From CAZKEW01 sp964580435 (GTDB lineage: Bacteria > Acidobacteriota > Aminicenantia > Aminicenantales > UBA8522), in contig CAZOKP010000099.1 in NCBI GenBank assembly GCA_964580435.1, positions 1-9,388 of the forward strand: a DNA stretch of 9,388 nt, written 5' to 3'. The translations under genes and the position numbers were made by a program. Below, in pieces: positions 1-6,320 of this stretch. Under the pieces are notes generated by a model, which was given only the letters and a program-made list of their open reading frames with translations, was not told the DNA's origin and ran no database searches. Position 1 is the first letter of the stretch, and each line of letters starts with the position of its first letter.

Positions 1-6
1 TTATCT

Positions 7-1311
7 TCAATGCGCCCAATCGGGCAGCTTGTTGGCCCCCTGGGAGGTGAGACGCCGCAGGTTCGTCGCGTCATAATCGATGGTGTAGATCTGCAGGCTC
101 CCGTCCAGGTTGGACGTGAAAGCGATGTGCCTGCCGTCTGCGGACCAGCTTGGGGATTCATTCCGGGCATTGCTCTCGGTGAGCTTGGTGATCTGATTGG
201 TCCGCAGGTTCAAAATATACAGGTCAAAGATGTTCTCGACTCTGGAGACGTAGACGATCCTGTCGCCGCTCGGAGACCAGGACGGGGAATCATGATAGGT
301 GCCTCCAAAGCTCACGCGGCGGAGGTTGGATCCTTCGGCGTCCATGATATAGATTTGAGGAGAGCCGCTCCGGTCCGAAACAAAGGTGATCTCCCGGCTG
401 GTGGGAGACCAGGACGGGGCCGTGTCGACGGCGCCCTCGTTGAACGTCAACCTTTTGATATTCCCGCCGTCAGCGTTGACCACATAAATTTCCGAATTGC
501 CGTCCATCGTCGAACAAAAGACCATCTTTTTTCCGTCGGGAGAGAAGGAAGGCGCAAAATTCGTACCCCGGGTCGAAACCGGACTAATCTTGCCCGCCTC
601 CAGGTCCAGGAGATAAAGCCCTGCCTCCCCCAACTTTTTATAGGACGTGAAGGCGATCTTTTTCCCGTCCGCTGACCAGGCGGGCATGTAATCCCTTGTC
701 TTGTTGAACGTCAGGCGGGTCTGATTCTGGCCGTCGTAATCCATCATGTAGAGTTCGTCGTTGCCGTCGCGATCGGAGACGAAGACGATCTTTGACGTGA
801 AGATGGGTTTTTCTCCCGACAGGTTCTTGACGATCTCGTCGGCCATCCGATGAGCCGCCAGTCGGTAAACGCTCTTGGTCGCCTGATAGCGTTTCCCAAA
901 AATGAATCTTTGGCCTTTGACGTCATAAACCTTGCCCTCGAAGACGATATTCTCGCCTTCGCCCTCCGAGATCTCTCCGGCCAGAAGGATACTGGCTTGG
1001 ATCGACTCCCATTCCTTGTAGGAGATATTTTTCGGGTCCAGAGGCCGGATGTACTCATAATACTTTTTCGGCAGGAGCTCGAAGATACGGCTGTAAGCGA
1101 GGTCCTCGGAGATCACCCGGTGGATCTCTTGAGCCGCCTCTTTGGCCCGGGGAGAAGACCCGGAGACGAAGAAATCGGGAAGAGCCATGGCGATAGCGGG
1201 GACCCCTTCTTTCAGGGTCAGGTAGATTTCCTGCTGGGGGTACAGGAGCACGCAGGAGAAAAGAAATAAGGTGCTGATGATGCCTATTTTTTTCATTTTC
1301 ACTCGTTTCAT
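7..1311 (-). CDS. tolB: TolB, periplasmic beta-propeller protein of the Tol-Pal system
   Basis: TolB is the soluble periplasmic member of the Tol-Pal complex, which links the inner membrane to the Pal lipoprotein and outer membrane, mainly during cell constriction. The 434-residue length is normal for the family. Residues 1-26 are a basic start plus hydrophobic stretch (export signal). About 28-165 is the TolB N-terminal domain. About 170-434 is the propeller, marked by repeated PxWSxDG-type turns at 210-216, 254-260, 299-303, 343-349 and 387-393, with a last shortened copy at the C-terminus. The start ATG overlaps the stop of the upstream TonB/TolA-like gene (ATGA), favouring coupled translation. 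Met6 is a possible alternative start. LFSC at 17-20 resembles a lipobox, but Phe at -2 and the hydrophobic residues after Cys argue against a lipoprotein. Other propeller proteins share these repeats; the operon context makes TolB the best call. Confidence 0.93.
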   Translation of the reverse strand: MKRVKMKKIGIISTLFLFSCVLLYPQQEIYLTLKEGVPAIAMALPDFFVSGSSPRAKEAAQEIHRVISEDLAYSRIFELLPKKYYEYIRPLDPKNISYKEWESIQASILLAGEISEGEGENIVFEGKVYDVKGQRFIFGKRYQATKSVYRLAAHRMADEIVKNLSGEKPIFTSKIVFVSDRDGNDELYMMDYDGQNQTRLTFNKTRDYMPAWSADGKKIAFTSYKKLGEAGLYLLDLEAGKISPVSTRGTNFAPSFSPDGKKMVFCSTMDGNSEIYVVNADGGNIKRLTFNEGAVDTAPSWSPTSREITFVSDRSGSPQIYIMDAEGSNLRRVSFGGTYHDSPSWSPSGDRIVYVSRVENIFDLYILNLRTNQITKLTESNARNESPSWSADGRHIAFTSNLDGSLQIYTIDYDATNLRRLTSQGANKLPDWAH

Positions 1312-2099
1312 TTGGAGTGCTCGAAAATCAGGTGAATAACCAAGTAGGCCTCTTCGTAATCTCTGGGTAAGGGCGGAAAGGGGGCGGAGACTTTGACCGC
1401 GCGCATGGCCGATAAATCCAGGGGGCTTATGCCGCTCGATTCTTCAACTTTCAGGTCGGACACCTGTCCATCTCTATTGATTCTAAATAAGATTATGGTC
1501 TGGAAGTTCCCTGAAACACCCGGGTCGACGAGAGAAGTAAACCAGTTAGCCGAGACCCGGTCGGTGATGATCTGGAGATAATAGGTATAGGGAAAGTCCG
1601 AGAGACCGCCTGAGCCTCCATAGCCAGGGCCTCCCGACCCGGTCCCTGTGCCGATGCGCAAACCCGTGCCCATTCCAGACCCTTCTCCCCCCGCACCGCC
1701 GGCCGCAGCGGATTCCTTGGCGGTTTCCGCCGGGCTGGGTTCCGGCTTGGTGATCGCCGCCTTTTTCTCCGCTTTTTGCTGAGCCTCTTTCTTCGGTTTT
1801 TCCACTGGATAGCGCATGGCTGGTTTGGCTTCTTCTTTGACCTTCTGGGGCACCGTCAAATCCCTCAAGGTTTCTTTCTTAACAGGAGGCGGCGCAGCCT
1901 TCAGCGGCGTCCCCCCGGTTCCCCCGCCGCCTCCTCCGCCGGGACTGACAAAACTCAGCGGGATATATTGAACCATTCCCTTTTTCGAAGATTTGGGCAA
2001 GGTAGGAGAGACCAGGATCAAAAGGAAAAGGACAACATGGGCGAAAAGCGAAGCGTAAACGGACCTTTTAAATGACGTGTTATTTCCAGCCCGGGTCAT
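1308..2099 (-). CDS. TonB/TolA-like energy transducer
   Basis: A 263-residue inner-membrane anchored protein that would carry proton-motive-force energy from the TolQ/TolR motor to the periplasm and outer membrane. Residues 1-13 are a short cytoplasmic stretch and about 14-34 a single membrane helix containing S17-x3-H21, the SxxxH pattern known from TonB and TolA as the contact to ExbB/TolQ. Then follow a glycine run (54-60), a Pro/Lys/Glu/Ala-rich spacer (about 65-132), a second Gly-rich stretch (133-165), and a TonB-type C-terminal domain (about 172-263) with a YYLQIITDRVSANW start and a DGQVSDLKVEESSG core. Its place between tolR and tolB suggests it does the TolA job, but the spacer is short and Pro/Gly-rich and lacks the long alpha-helical domain of enterobacterial TolA, so it looks more like TonB. 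It overlaps both neighbours by 4 bases (ATGA). The general family is secure; the choice of TolA versus TonB is inference. Confidence 0.88.
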   Translation of the reverse strand: MTRAGNNTSFKRSVYASLFAHVVLFLLILVSPTLPKSSKKGMVQYIPLSFVSPGGGGGGGTGGTPLKAAPPPVKKETLRDLTVPQKVKEEAKPAMRYPVEKPKKEAQQKAEKKAAITKPEPSPAETAKESAAAGGAGGEGSGMGTGLRIGTGTGSGGPGYGGSGGLSDFPYTYYLQIITDRVSANWFTSLVDPGVSGNFQTIILFRINRDGQVSDLKVEESSGISPLDLSAMRAVKVSAPFPPLPRDYEEAYLVIHLIFEHSK

Positions 2100-2551
2100 T
2101 TTTTTGTCTTGGCCGTTTTGAGCTCTTTCGGCTCGGTTACGAGTCCGATCGTCTCCACCCCCGCTTTCCTGATGATATCGATAACGTCGATGAAATAGCC
2201 GTAGGAAACATCCTTGTCGCTCTGGATAAAGATGATCTTCTTGCTCTTGCCGGAGAAATATTCGCGGAGTTTTCTTTCCAGGAGATTGATGTTGATCACC
2301 GCCTCTCCCATATGGATGAACCTGTCTTTTGTGATGGTGATGGTCAAGCCTTCCTCAGCCGGGGCGGACTGCGTCTCGGCCTGGGGCAGGCTGACTCCGA
2401 TTCCCGATTGCATCATCGGGGTTGTGACCATAAAGATGACCAGGAGGACAAGCATAACATCGACGAACGGGGTGACATTGATTTCAGAAAGAGAGGTGCC
2501 GATGCGTTTTTTGGAAGAAGAAAAGGACAAGGATTGGGGTTTAAGAGCCAT
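2096..2551 (-). CDS. tolR: TolR/ExbD-family biopolymer transport protein
   Basis: A 151-residue partner of the TolQ/ExbB channel; together they form the proton-conducting stator that drives the TonB/TolA-like protein. Residues 1-26 are cytoplasmic. The single membrane helix follows at about 27-46 with the family signature INVTPFVDVMLVLLVIF; Asp31 is the conserved proton-binding aspartate of ExbD/TolR. About 65-145 is the periplasmic dimerisation domain, including the IFIQSDKDVSYG and VIDIIRKAG segments typical of the family. The gene overlaps the end of tolQ by 11 bases and the start of the TonB/TolA-like gene by 4 (ATGA), so the three are almost certainly co-translated. Sequence alone does not cleanly separate TolR from ExbD; the tolB gene in the same operon favours TolR. 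Confidence 0.92.
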   Translation of the reverse strand: MALKPQSLSFSSSKKRIGTSLSEINVTPFVDVMLVLLVIFMVTTPMMQSGIGVSLPQAETQSAPAEEGLTITITKDRFIHMGEAVININLLERKLREYFSGKSKKIIFIQSDKDVSYGYFIDVIDIIRKAGVETIGLVTEPKELKTAKTKK

Positions 2552-3203
2552 GGAGTCTTTCGGCGATATTTAAAAATTCGAGCGAAAAATCCTCCATATC
2601 GGTGATAAGCTCCTTGATGCGGTGGAGGAAATAATTGTAGGCGATGACCGCTGGGATGGCGGCGACCAGCCCGAAGGCGGTGGCGATCAACGCCTCAGCG
2701 ATCCCGGGCGCAACCGTGACCAGGCTGGCCGAGCGGACGATACCGATTCTCTGAAACGCATCCATGATCCCCCAGACCGTGCCAAACAGCCCGATGAACG
2801 GGGTGACACTGCCTGTCGTTGCCAGGAAGCTCATCATTTTCTCCAAGCGGGAGACCTCGGCATTGGAGGCCTTTGTCAGGACCCGGCTCAGGCTTTCCAT
2901 CTTGCCGGAATTGATGGAATTTTGGGGGTTGGAACGGGATATATGGGCGAGCTCCTTGAACCCGGACTGAAAGAGAGTCACGAGGGGGCTGCCACGGTAT
3001 TTTCTGGCCGCTTCATTCACTTCGGAAAGGTTCTTGCTCCTCCGGAAAGCCTTGAGGAATCTCTCCGACTGGGAGAACGCTGTTCTGATTGTCTTTCTCT
3101 TGAAAAAGATGATCGCCCAGGAAAAAACGGAGAAGAAGAGAAGGATGAGAAGGACCAGCTGGACGACAGCGCTGGCATCAGTGATCAATCTGAAGACATT
3201 CAT
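2541..3203 (-). CDS. tolQ: TolQ/ExbB-family proton channel protein
   Basis: The polytopic inner-membrane subunit that, with TolR, forms the proton channel of the Tol motor. I chose ATG at 3203 (220 residues, MNVFRLITDAS). The frame is open up to a TTG at 3245, but the extra 14 residues are not family-like and that TTG forms part of a likely -35 box. Membrane segments: about 12-34, 125-150 and 169-191, with a large cytoplasmic loop between the first two, as in MotA/TolQ/ExbB proteins. The conserved channel motifs are visible: TGSVTPFIGLFGTVWGIMDAF at about 130-150 and GIAEALIATAFGLVAAIPAV at about 167-186, including the conserved Thr and Pro positions of helices 2 and 3. It is the first gene of the operon. 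ExbB is the alternative name; linkage to tolB favours TolQ. Confidence 0.92.
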   Translation of the reverse strand: MNVFRLITDASAVVQLVLLILLFFSVFSWAIIFFKRKTIRTAFSQSERFLKAFRRSKNLSEVNEAARKYRGSPLVTLFQSGFKELAHISRSNPQNSINSGKMESLSRVLTKASNAEVSRLEKMMSFLATTGSVTPFIGLFGTVWGIMDAFQRIGIVRSASLVTVAPGIAEALIATAFGLVAAIPAVIAYNYFLHRIKELITDMEDFSLEFLNIAERLHGS

Positions 3204-3216
3204 CGCTTCGATTCCA

Positions 3217-3245
3217 AAAGTAGCACAGGAAGGAGTGATTGTCAA
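3217..3245 (-). promoter_or_regulatory. Candidate sigma-70 promoter of the tol operon
   Basis: On the minus strand TTGACA (3245-3240, perfect -35) is followed by 17 bases and TACTTT (3222-3217), which keeps the most conserved -10 positions (T1, A2, T6). A TGC just before it matches an extended -10. Transcription would start near 3210, only about 7 bases before the ATG at 3203, so the mRNA would be nearly leaderless. Seen in sequence; function is inferred. Confidence 0.45.
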
Positions 3246-3264
3246 ATAAGCGTACTGGTGTTAT

Positions 3265-3307
3265 GCTACATCTCAGTTGTCGCATTTTGCCACATCTAAT
3301 CTGTCAC
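3265..3307. repeat. Imperfect 24-base direct repeat, two copies
   Basis: GCTACATCTCAGTTGTCGC (3265-3283) recurs 24 bases later as GCCACATCTAATCTGTCAC (3289-3307), 14 of 19 bases equal by hand count. It lies between the tol promoter and the truncated 5' edge of the cytochrome peroxidase relic. Repeats of this size are typical of the subterminal transposase-binding sites of some insertion sequences (for example the IS21 family), or of operators. No transposase is left nearby. Confidence 0.45.
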
Positions 3308-3311
3308 CTGG

Positions 3312-3602
3312 GATTTTTTATGGCCGTTAACGGCGCCTACGAAAAAATCGCCCGGTCGATCGCCGCCTAGGAGCGTTCGGCGGAGGTCAATCCCTTTTCT
3401 TCCAAGTTCGATGATTTCTGGCGCAAAGCCCAGGCGACCGGGTTGGCTGTGGAATCCGTCGACGGCATCAACTGGAAAAAATTCGCCGGCCCCGGAAATT
3501 TCCGACAACCTCAACACGACCGACATGGGGAATCTTGGCCTGACAGCCGGGGACGAGGCCGCCATCGTGCTATTCATGAAGACGCTGTCTGACCGGCTGT
3601 AG
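3312..3602 (+). pseudogene. Relic of a di-haem cytochrome c peroxidase (MauG/CcpA-type) gene
   Basis: Two reading frames together give a shredded cytochrome c peroxidase. From about 3312 the first frame reads AYEKIARSIAA, then TAG (3368-3370) where the family usually has Tyr, then ERSAEVNPFSSKFDDF, a hallmark stretch of these di-haem enzymes, ending near INWKKFAG. From about 3490 the protein continues in another frame with PEISDNLNTTDMGNLGLTAG and a FMKTLSDRL end, stopping at TAG 3600-3602, a typical family C-terminus. The 5' half of the gene is gone. Both haem CxxCH motifs and everything between the SSKFD region and the C-terminus are deleted, and a nonsense codon and a frameshift interrupt the rest. 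It cannot make an enzyme. Intact family members are periplasmic peroxidases or MauG-like oxidases. Family assignment is from recognised sequence signatures. Confidence 0.75.
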
Positions 3603-3648
3603 GTTTTTGATCCGAAAACCAAACTCTACGGATTCGCCCTTGGATTTG

Positions 3649-3677
3649 TTGACAAAAGCCCATCGAAGTAATAGATT
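3649..3677 (+). promoter_or_regulatory. Candidate sigma-70 promoter of ktrB-ktrA
   Basis: Perfect -35 TTGACA (3649-3654), 17-base spacer, -10 TAGATT (3672-3677; T1, A2, A4, T6 conserved). The start point would be near 3684, just before the AAGGA ribosome binding site and 11 bases from the TTG start codon, so the leader is very short. It lies right after the peroxidase relic, showing that the potassium genes do not depend on that relic for expression. Confidence 0.5.
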
Positions 3678-3694
3678 CCCAAGAAGGAAAAGCT

Positions 3695-5035
3695 TTGGCC
3701 AGGAAAGACATATCGTTCCAGCCCGCCCAGGTTCTGGCCATCAGTTTTGCCGGGGCCATCCTGGTGGGCGCTCTCCTGTTGATGCTTCCCTTCAGCACGA
3801 CCTCCGGCTACATCTCTTTTGTGGACGCGCTCTTTACCTCGACTTCCGCTGTCTGTGTGACTGGGCTCGTCGTCCAGGACACGGCGACTTATTTCACCCT
3901 GACGGGTCAGGTCATCATCCTTCTGTTGATCCAGCTGGGCGGACTGGGAGTGATGACCTTTTCCACGATGGTCCTTCTGGCGGCCGGAAGGAAAATTGCT
4001 GTCTCGGACCGGATCATGGTCCAAGAAGGCTATCATCCCGGTGCCCCCCGCGATTTCAGGGCCTTGATCAAGAGCATCTTTTTCTTTACTTTTTCGATAG
4101 AATTTATAGGATTCGGGGTGATGGCCCTCCGGTTCCGGAGGGATTTCCCGTTGCCCAAGGCCCTCTTTGCCTCTCTGTTTCACTCCATTTCGGCATTCTG
4201 CAATGCCGGGCTTTCTGTTTTCAGCAATAACCTTATGTCTTACCGGGGTGATATCCTGGTCAACCTGACGTTCGTTTTTTTGATCATCCTCGGCGGTCTG
4301 GGATTCCTCGTCCTCCAGGAATTGACAGGATGTATCTCCGGACGGATCAAAAGAGAGAAAAAACAAGTCTCCCTTCACAGCAAACTGGTCTTTGTCGTGA
4401 CGTCAGCTCTTATCGTTGGCGCGTTCGGGATTTTCTTGGCTTTAGAGTGGAACAGCAGCATGGCCCTGTTCACCATGAAGGAGAAAATTCTCGCTTCCCT
4501 TTTTCAGGTGGTCACCCCGAGGACGGCCGGGTTTAATACAATGGACCTGGCCCCTTTGGGCTCAGCCACGGTCTTGCTCATGCTCTTGCTGATGTTCATC
4601 GGCGCGTCCCCCGGGTCGACGGGAGGCGGCGTCAAGACGAGCACGTTTGGGGTGGTCCTGGCTTTCGTGAGGTCCAAGATTACGGCCAGAGATTCCGTCC
4701 ATCTTTTCTACAGGACGATCCCCCGGGATAGTATTATCAAGGCCTTTGCCGTCATCTCCCTTTCCTTAAGCCTCATTTTTGTCTCCTCGTTCATCGTCCT
4801 CGCGAATCAGCCAACCATGATGATGAAAGAAGTCTTTTTTGAGGTCTTCTCCGGATTCGGCACAGTCGGCTTATCTCTGGGCATCACGACGAGCCTCAGT
4901 TCCCTGAGCAAAGTTGTCCTGGTTCTGACCATGTATGCCGGAAGGATCGGCCCCTTGACCCTTCTCTATGCCTTCAGCCGGCGCAAGGCCTTGGGGAAGT
5001 TTGAGTATGTTGAAGAAAGGGTGATGATCGGATAG
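3695..5035 (+). CDS. ktrB: Potassium uptake channel-transporter subunit, KtrB/TrkH family
   Basis: Integral-membrane K+ translocating subunit; with the RCK protein encoded next it forms a Ktr/Trk-type uptake system in the cytoplasmic membrane. At 446 residues it matches KtrB better than the longer TrkH. The start is TTG at 3695 with AAGGA 7 bases upstream; there is no nearby ATG. The four M1-P-M2 repeats show the selectivity-filter turns: SAVCVTGL (about 51-58), SAFCNAG (166-172), TPRTAGFNT (274-282) and SGFGTVGLSLG (386-396), each with its key Gly (57, 172, 279, 392). GASPGSTGGGVKTSTFG (303-319) is the Gly-rich segment in the third repeat; in KtrB this region includes the intramembrane gating loop. 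It ends with a short cytoplasmic tail. The stop is 20 bases before ktrA. KtrB-type transporters are often Na+ dependent; that cannot be judged here. Confidence 0.93.
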   Translation: MARKDISFQPAQVLAISFAGAILVGALLLMLPFSTTSGYISFVDALFTSTSAVCVTGLVVQDTATYFTLTGQVIILLLIQLGGLGVMTFSTMVLLAAGRKIAVSDRIMVQEGYHPGAPRDFRALIKSIFFFTFSIEFIGFGVMALRFRRDFPLPKALFASLFHSISAFCNAGLSVFSNNLMSYRGDILVNLTFVFLIILGGLGFLVLQELTGCISGRIKREKKQVSLHSKLVFVVTSALIVGAFGIFLALEWNSSMALFTMKEKILASLFQVVTPRTAGFNTMDLAPLGSATVLLMLLLMFIGASPGSTGGGVKTSTFGVVLAFVRSKITARDSVHLFYRTIPRDSIIKAFAVISLSLSLIFVSSFIVLANQPTMMMKEVFFEVFSGFGTVGLSLGITTSLSSLSKVVLVLTMYAGRIGPLTLLYAFSRRKALGKFEYVEERVMIG

Positions 5036-5055
5036 AATATGAAAGCGAGTGAAAA

Positions 5056-5709
5056 ATGATCAAATTTGCCATCATCGGTTTGGGAAGCTTTGGCGCGAAC
5101 GTGGCCAAAACCCTGTATGAAAAAGGGCATGAAGTCTTGACCATAGATAAGGACACTCATAAAATCGAGGCGGCAAAATTATTTTCCACGCATGCGGTGA
5201 TTATGGATTCAGTCGACAAAGAAAGCCTCGAGGCCGTGGGTATACGGGATATGGACGTCGTAGTGGTGAGCCTGGGTCCGGAAATGGAGGCCTCCATCCT
5301 TACGGTCCTGCACCTCTCTGAGCTGGGAATCAAACGGGTCGTAGCCAAAGCCTTGACTGAGGATCACGCCAAGATCTTGGAAGCCATCGGGGCAACGGAG
5401 GTCATTTACCCGGAGAAAGATATGGCTGTCCGGACAGCTCTCAGGCTGATGAGCCCCAACATCATGGAATGCCTTCCGCTTCTGTCCGGGGTCAGCATTC
5501 AGGAGATCGCTCCGCCGGAGAAGTTCATCGGGAAGAGCTTGAGAGACCTCGACCTGCGCAATAAATTCGGGATCCAGGTGATCGCCGTCAGAGAGCTCGT
5601 CCCCGAAAAGACGGTCTATGTGCCCAGGGCCGATTTTATCGTTAAAGACAGCGATATCCTGATCGTCATGGGAGACGAGAAGAAGCTGGAAAAGCTGAAT
5701 TCCCTCTAG
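5056..5709 (+). CDS. ktrA: Potassium uptake regulator, RCK protein KtrA/TrkA family
   Basis: A 217-residue cytoplasmic gating subunit, expected to form an octameric ring under the KtrB dimer. Residues 1-130 are the RCK/TrkA-N Rossmann domain: the nucleotide-binding loop GLGSFG (8-13) and the acidic residue Asp31 at the end of the second strand point to an NAD(H)/nucleotide adenosine pocket, and AKAL (97-100) and EVIYPEKDMA (115-124) are typical of KtrA. About 135-217 is the TrkA-C (RCK-C) domain that carries a second ligand site in this family. Length and the single RCK unit match KtrA; TrkA proper has two units and is about twice as long. The ATG at 5056 has only a weak GCGAG-like ribosome site and follows ktrB by 20 bases, suggesting co-transcription and partial coupling. 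Confidence 0.93.
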   Translation: MIKFAIIGLGSFGANVAKTLYEKGHEVLTIDKDTHKIEAAKLFSTHAVIMDSVDKESLEAVGIRDMDVVVVSLGPEMEASILTVLHLSELGIKRVVAKALTEDHAKILEAIGATEVIYPEKDMAVRTALRLMSPNIMECLPLLSGVSIQEIAPPEKFIGKSLRDLDLRNKFGIQVIAVRELVPEKTVYVPRADFIVKDSDILIVMGDEKKLEKLNSL

Positions 5710-5752
5710 GATGCTGCCCGGAGACCGGCTTGCTTCGATTCGTTTCCTCACC

Positions 5753-5845
5753 TTATTCGAGTAGCCCTCTGAGGATTTCCTGGGCGACCTGCTTGGCCTA
5801 TTATCTCGTTTCCCGGGCCGGGCTCAAACCGATGCCGCCTGGATT
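5753..5845 (-). pseudogene. Relic of a helicase 3' end, duplicate of the neighbouring MrfA-like gene
   Basis: Bases 5753-5823 match 6609-6679, the very end of the intact helicase gene, at 60 of 71 positions by hand count. The match then jumps: 5815 onward also aligns with 6767 onward (GGGCCGG, CTCA-ACCGATGCCGCC). On the minus strand the relic reads PGGIGLSPARETR, two stop codons, then AKQVAQEILRGLLE and a stop. The intact protein has PGGIGLSPA, 32 further residues including the four-cysteine motif, then RETGKQAKQVAQDILRGLLE. So the copy lost 96 bases in frame, between two GGGCCGG repeats, and gained stops. Similarity fades beyond about 5845. It lies 43 bases after the ktrA stop and cannot encode a working product. 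Confidence 0.8.
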
Positions 5846-5877
5846 AACGGTGGTCAGGTCCGCAGGAGGAAATCGCG

Positions 5878-5906
5878 TTGACATTCGCCCGCTGATTACT
5901 TAGAGT
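5878..5906 (+). promoter_or_regulatory. Candidate sigma-70 promoter for the small-protein genes
   Basis: Perfect -35 TTGACA (5878-5883), 17-base spacer, -10 TAGAGT (5901-5906; four of six consensus bases). The start would be near 5913, giving a leader of roughly 95 bases before the first possible small gene and 208 before the basic-protein gene. A weaker second set, TCTTCA (5921-5926) with TATAGA (5944-5949), lies just downstream. Apart from these, 5846-6007 shows only a 10-base AT palindrome (5978-5987). Confidence 0.45.
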
Positions 5907-6010
5907 GATATCGGACAGAGTCTTCATTTATCCGTCACCTCGCTATAGATGGAAGAACGAATCCCGGGAGGGATGGAATTTTAAAATAGAGAAGAATCAG
6001 GGAAAATTTG

Positions 6011-6100
6011 TTGCCGTTGATCATTGAACTGGTCAGTGGCGCCCTGGGCGGCGTCTTGATGGCCATTATCGGCGCGATCAAGAAAGCCATTAGCAGGTAA
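6011..6100 (+). CDS. Possible 29-residue hydrophobic peptide (unrecognised)
   Basis: A short open frame from TTG 6011 (or TTG 6008) to TAA 6098-6100. The product would be one hydrophobic segment, starting LPLIIELVSGALGG and ending with the basic tail AIKKAISR, so a single membrane-spanning or membrane-active helix. The only ribosome binding site is a weak GGGA about 7 bases upstream, and the start is not ATG. It lies between the 5878 promoter and the basic-protein gene, 20 bases before the latter, so co-transcription and coupling are possible. I do not recognise a family. It may equally be the remains of a larger membrane-protein gene or a chance frame; no function is claimed. Confidence 0.3.
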   Translation: MPLIIELVSGALGGVLMAIIGAIKKAISR

Positions 6101-6120
6101 ATCCGTCAAAGGAGGAACAG

Positions 6121-6291
6121 ATGCCGATCAAAAGGACAACTCATCGGAGCTCCAAGGGCACCAAGCTTTATGCAGTGCGTGATAGCAAGGGGCGGTTCAA
6201 GGACATCCTGACCTACAAGCGGGCCCACGCCGCGGACATGAGGCGCAAGAGCAAGGCCGAAACAGCGGCCAAACGTAAAAAAACCAAGTAA
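6121..6291 (+). CDS. Small highly basic protein, 56 residues, function unknown
   Basis: A convincing small gene: AAAGGAGG (6108-6115) stands 5 bases before ATG 6121, and the frame ends at TAA 6289-6291. The 56-residue product has 20 Lys/Arg against 4 Asp/Glu, begins MPIKRTTHRSSKG, has a conserved-looking centre KLYAVRDSKGRFKDI followed by TYKRAHAADMRRKSKAE, and ends in a Lys/Arg tail. It has no cysteine, signal peptide or membrane segment. This composition suggests a cytoplasmic nucleic-acid binding or ribosome-associated protein. I believe similar short uncharacterised proteins with a KLYAVRD-KG-FKDI core exist in other bacteria, but no function is known to me. It follows the possible 29-residue peptide by 20 bases and sits alone among gene relics, which suggests it is kept by selection. 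Confidence 0.85.
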   Translation: MPIKRTTHRSSKGTKLYAVRDSKGRFKDILTYKRAHAADMRRKSKAETAAKRKKTK

Positions 6292-6320
6292 GAACTTTCT
6301 TAGCCCTGGGCGGATCGGCC

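Noticed and set aside
10..675. Long plus-strand open frame of 221 codons opposite tolB
   Set aside because: It is the mirror of the repeated tolB propeller codons; it has no domain, the composition is unnatural and there is no ribosome site. The same holds for the frames at 850-1269, 2072-2605, 2622-3299, 7080-7745 and 8352-8936.
3204..3245. TTG start at 3245 for TolQ, adding 14 residues
   Set aside because: The extension is not family-like and has no ribosome site, and the TTG belongs to a good -35 box; ATG 3203 gives a normal length.
3626..4378. 250-codon minus-strand open frame opposite the 5' half of ktrB
   Set aside because: It reads as highly charged low-complexity protein antisense to well-conserved membrane segments, with no start context. 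It is a shadow of ktrB.
5961..5987. ATCCC/GGGAT hairpin followed by TTTT as a terminator
   Set aside because: The stem is only 5 base pairs, the T-run is short and set apart by GGAA, and it would lie between a promoter and the genes it should drive.
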